Origin: JAWOLE01 sp035263845
GTDB taxonomy: Bacteria; Acidobacteriota; Thermoanaerobaculia; UBA5066; Gp7-AA6
Reading direction: 5' to 3'
Assembly: GCA_035263845.1 (NCBI GenBank)
Contig: DATFQY010000075.1
Location: 33,262-97,261 of the forward strand
Length of the DNA stretch: 64,000 nucleotides
Below are positions 58,852 to 64,000 of this stretch, piece after piece. How positions within the stretch are numbered: position 1 is the first letter of the stretch; the number at the start of each line of letters is the position of its first letter. The position numbers and the translations under genes were made by a program. A model generated the notes under the pieces. That model did not search any database. It was not told where the DNA came from and worked only from the letters and a program-made list of their open reading frames with translations.

Positions 58852-58855
<4 letters not shown>
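57755..58855 (+). CDS. Glucose 1-dehydrogenase-like medium-chain dehydrogenase
   Basis: A 366-residue NAD(P)-dependent enzyme of the zinc medium-chain family, archaeal-type glucose dehydrogenase subgroup. N-terminal GDxY-free domain, GHENFG (zinc/catalytic region) near residue 68, EPLTVAEKG near 150, and the Rossmann motif VMGAGTIGLLAT near 187. It would oxidise glucose to glucono-lactone in the cytoplasm. The stop overlaps the GH63 gene start (ATGA), so the two are coupled: glucosidase releases glucose, dehydrogenase oxidises it. Confidence 0.88.
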
Positions 58856-61610
<2,755 letters not shown>

Positions 61611-61614
<4 letters not shown>

Positions 61615-62420
61615 GCTCGGCCGCCGCCGCCGCGCCAGCGGCCGTCCGTCCCGCCGCGCGCGCCGTGGTCGTCAAGCACCATGCGCTCGTGCGGCTGTCG
61701 CACTGGTTCAACGTCCCGATCCTCTTCGGGCTGATCGCGACGGGCCTCTCGATCTACTGGGCGGCGCCGGTCTTCCAGCACGCGCGCGACGCGGCGACCG
61801 GCAGCGACGACTACGTCGCGGACCTCGGCATCTGGATCGTCCGCCACGTGCCCGGAGCGGCCGGCGACCATGACCCCGGCGGCTGGGTCTACAACCGCCT
61901 CGGGATCGGCACGTTCCACCTCGCGCAGGCCCTGCGCCTCCACTGGCTCTTCGCCTACCTCTTCATGGCGAACGGCCTGCTCTACGTCCTTGGGCTCTTC
62001 CTGGGCGAGGGGTACCGGGCGCTGCTGCCACGGCTCTCCGACGTTCCGGAAGCGCTGAAGATGATCCGCTACTACGTCGGGGTCGTGCCGGCGAAGCTCT
62101 TTCGGCGTCCCTGGCCGCATCCGCCGGTGAAATCGAAATACAACGCCCTGCAGCGAGGCGCGTACTTCTCGATGCCGATGCTGGGGATCCTCGCGGTCGC
62201 GAGCGGCTGGGCGATGCACAAGCCGGTGCAGCTGCCGTGGCTCGAGCGCCTCTTCATCAACTACAACGGAGCGCGGATCGTCCACTTCCTGGTCATGGCC
62301 CTCTTCGCCGCCTTCGTCGTTCCGCACATCGTCCTCGTCTTCGCCGACGGCTGGGATACCTTCCGCTCCATGATCGTCGGCTGGTCGGAGCGGGTCCGGG
62401 AGCCTCATGGAAAAGCCTGA
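61611..62420 (+). CDS. Cytochrome b561-like membrane protein
   Basis: A 269-residue membrane protein with about four helices and paired His residues for heme (RLSHWFN near 36, FHLAQALRLHW near 104, VHFLVMAL and VVPHIVL near 225-245). It resembles cytochrome b/b6 subunits that serve a molybdopterin dehydrogenase. GTG start overlaps the GH63 stop; it also overlaps the next gene by 14 nt. Likely the quinone-linked membrane anchor of the downstream molybdoenzyme. Confidence 0.85.
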
Positions 62421-63255
62421 AGTTCCCGTGCAGCTTCCGGTCTCGAAGCTGCGAGCCGGGTCGCGGCGGGACTTCCTTCTCTTTGGAGCTGGCACCCTCG
62501 CGGCCGCGGCCGGGTTCTGGTGGCTGATGCCCGACGACACCCGTCAGATGCACCTGACGCCGCGCCTTCGCGACTGGATGGACTCGCTCGACGCGCGGCT
62601 GGGCGCGACGCCGGAGCGCCGGGAGAAGTACCTCAACAAGACCCTGACCTTCGACGACGACATCGCCGAGGCGCTCTACTCGCCGGACCGCTCCGTCCGG
62701 ACGTATTCGAAGTCCGACGTCAACCCGCTTCGCAACAACTACAACGGGCGGACGCCCGGCCCGGAGTACCTGCCGGGCTGGACGCTGACCCTCTCGGGGC
62801 TCGCGTCCGGAAAGATCGAGCAGCTGACGATCGGCGACCTTCTCTTGAAGTTCGCGCACCATGAGCAGGTCACGCGGCTCTTCTGCGTGGAAGGGTGGAG
62901 CATGATCGCGTGGTGGGGAGGCCTGAGGTTCGCGGACCTCCTGCGCGCCTACCCGCCCGCGCCCGGAGCGAAGTGGGCGCGGCTGGACTCGGCGGTCGGC
63001 CTCGACTCTTCGGGCAACCCGGACCCGTACTACGTCTCGATCGACCTTCCGACCGCGCGGCACCCCCAGGCGCTCCTGGCGACGCACGTCTCCGGAAAGC
63101 CGCTGCCGCTCGCCCACGGGGCACCGCTGCGCCTGCTCGTCCCGATGAAGCTGGGGCTGAAGAACATCAAGGCGGTGACCTCCATCGCCTACTCCGCCGC
63201 CGAGCCGGCAGACTACTGGAACGAGCGCGGCTACTCGAAGTACGACGGCTTATGA
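62407..63255 (+). CDS. Molybdopterin-dependent oxidoreductase (MsrP/YedY type)
   Basis: A 282-residue periplasmic enzyme with a twin-Arg signal (GSRRDFLLFGAG) and an oxidoreductase Mo-pterin domain; the Mo-binding Cys is in TRLFCVEGWS near residue 160. YedY-type enzymes reduce methionine sulfoxide or related S- and N-oxides via a membrane heme protein, which here is the overlapping cytochrome b. The substrate is not evident. Confidence 0.85.
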   Translation: MEKPEVPVQLPVSKLRAGSRRDFLLFGAGTLAAAAGFWWLMPDDTRQMHLTPRLRDWMDSLDARLGATPERREKYLNKTLTFDDDIAEALYSPDRSVRTYSKSDVNPLRNNYNGRTPGPEYLPGWTLTLSGLASGKIEQLTIGDLLLKFAHHEQVTRLFCVEGWSMIAWWGGLRFADLLRAYPPAPGAKWARLDSAVGLDSSGNPDPYYVSIDLPTARHPQALLATHVSGKPLPLAHGAPLRLLVPMKLGLKNIKAVTSIAYSAAEPADYWNERGYSKYDGL

Positions 63256-63788
63256 CACCGAGGAACGTTTCGGTTCCGGGGCTGGTCGTGACCCTCGCCG
63301 CGATCCTCTTCGCGGGCTCCCTCGTCACGGCCGAAAAAAGCGGCGAGCCGCTCGTCGCTCCCGCCGGCCCGGGAGGCGCCCGCAACCTGACGCTCGCGCC
63401 GGACCTCTCCTTCACCGACGACTCCTCGAGCAACTTCCCGATCCGCGGCGAGAACCTGGGCGACGGACGGATCGCCTCGGACCGGCCGACGGCCATCTTC
63501 CTCGGGACTGCTCACTGCTGGAACACAAACCGCGAGGCCGAGAGGTTCGTCGCCGTCGCGGCCAGGCAGAAGGACGCCGTCCGCTTCCTGGTCGTGGACC
63601 TGGACCGCCCCAGCAAGGAGCAGAAAACCCTGGTCTCGCGCTTCTTCCACGGCTACATTCCGACGCTGGCGATCCTCGATTCCTCGGGGAAGGTCGTCTA
63701 CAACCGGTCCGGCGAAACGGCGCGGCAGCGCGGCGACACCTCCGGCCTCGAAGAGATCCTTCGGAAGGCGAGCCCGCCGGTCCAGTAG
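63252..63788 (+). CDS. Exported thioredoxin-fold-like protein
   Basis: A 178-residue protein with signal peptide (VPGLVVTLAAILFAGSLVTA) and a thioredoxin-like second half (AIFLGTAHCWNTNREAERF, RFLVVDLDRPSKEQ, YIPTLAILDSSGKVV with the cis-Pro). The active site has a single Cys (AHCWNT) rather than CxxC, so it would be a peroxiredoxin-like or redox-partner form. ATG overlaps the molybdoenzyme stop by 4 nt. Last gene of the operon, possibly keeping the enzyme reduced. Confidence 0.78.
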   Translation: MTPRNVSVPGLVVTLAAILFAGSLVTAEKSGEPLVAPAGPGGARNLTLAPDLSFTDDSSSNFPIRGENLGDGRIASDRPTAIFLGTAHCWNTNREAERFVAVAARQKDAVRFLVVDLDRPSKEQKTLVSRFFHGYIPTLAILDSSGKVVYNRSGETARQRGDTSGLEEILRKASPPVQ

Positions 63789-63791
63789 AGA

Positions 63792-64000
63792 CTAGAGGCG
63801 GGACCCGGTCGGTCCGGGACTCATCTTTTTTGTCGCCTTCGCCCGGCCCTGGTGTAGGGAGGGGGGGACGAACGCGCTCCCGAGCTTTTCGATGGTCGCG
63901 TAGTGCTCGGCCGCCAGCCTCTCGAGAAGGGCCGCCCCGCGCGGGGTCGGCTCGATGAGGACCCGACGGCCGTTGTTGGCGTCGCGTCGCCGCCGGACCA
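63792..64000 (-). CDS. MarR-family transcriptional regulator, C-terminal part (cut by window edge)
   Basis: The last 68 residues are visible, ending at TAG 63792-63794. The wing and following helix of a MarR-type protein are recognisable (VRRRRDANNGRRVLIEPTPRGAAL). The start and HTH lie to the right. It is convergent with the molybdoenzyme operon and may control it or another gene outside the window. Confidence 0.7.
   Translation of the reverse strand, partial: VRRRRDANNGRRVLIEPTPRGAALLERLAAEHYATIEKLGSAFVPPSLHQGRAKATKKMSPGPTGSRL

Noticed and set aside
63801..63831. CCCGG/CCGGG hairpin with T6 after the molybdoenzyme operon
   Set aside because: The T run lies eight bases from a 5-bp stem and is lysine codons of the convergent MarR gene.

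Overview
The window is a gene-dense, high-GC stretch of a bacterial chromosome; I saw no phage, plasmid, transposase or CRISPR features. The gene content (a Ser/Thr kinase joined to a TolB-like propeller, secreted proteins with S-layer-like modules, many GTG starts and 4-nt GTGA/ATGA overlaps) is what I would expect of an Acidobacteriota-like organism. That placement is inference: no rRNA or classical marker tree is available here.

Layout. 1-9.1 kb: two beta-ketoacyl synthases, dCMP deaminase, a receiver-PilZ protein, a DUF457-type membrane protein, a membrane protein coupled to an M1 peptidase, and ligA. 9.1-17.8 kb (minus strand): a tightly overlapping housekeeping operon tilS-ftsH-dinB-like-folP-cdaA-cdaR-glmM, ending in a HAD-GNAT fusion. 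17.8-25.6 kb: tRNA-Met, a CLC chloride transporter, an EAL protein, a large inverted-repeat block, tRNA-Val and three secreted proteins. 25.6-34.2 kb (minus strand): a sulfate-type ABC transporter whose ATPase carries two universal-stress domains, a KaiC-like ATPase with a hybrid histidine kinase, a PASTA protein and tRNA-Asp. 34.2-63.8 kb: an anti-sigma-like gene, glycogen debranching enzyme, a kinase with an FHA/winged-helix regulator, then operons for sugar oxidation and redox proteins (aquaporin, GMC oxidoreductase, gluconolactonase-like proteins, DM13 proteins, glucose dehydrogenase, GH63 glucosidase, cytochrome b with a molybdopterin enzyme), plus a sigma-54 activator and a STAS-ECF sigma pair. 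The right edge cuts a MarR-type gene.

The most interesting result is a two-block promoter-like motif, TG(A/T)AACC, 15-16 nt, then CATCCAA. It occurs six times on the plus strand between 34.27 and 57.50 kb, each time just upstream of a gene: the zf-HC2 anti-sigma gene, the debranching enzyme, the aquaporin-GMC operon, two DM13 genes, and the zinc-ribbon/glucose dehydrogenase/GH63 operon. I read this as the recognition site of an ECF sigma factor, possibly the one encoded at 55764-56396, that controls a carbohydrate-release and sugar-oxidation regulon. The motif is seen directly; the identity of the sigma factor and the metabolic interpretation are inference.
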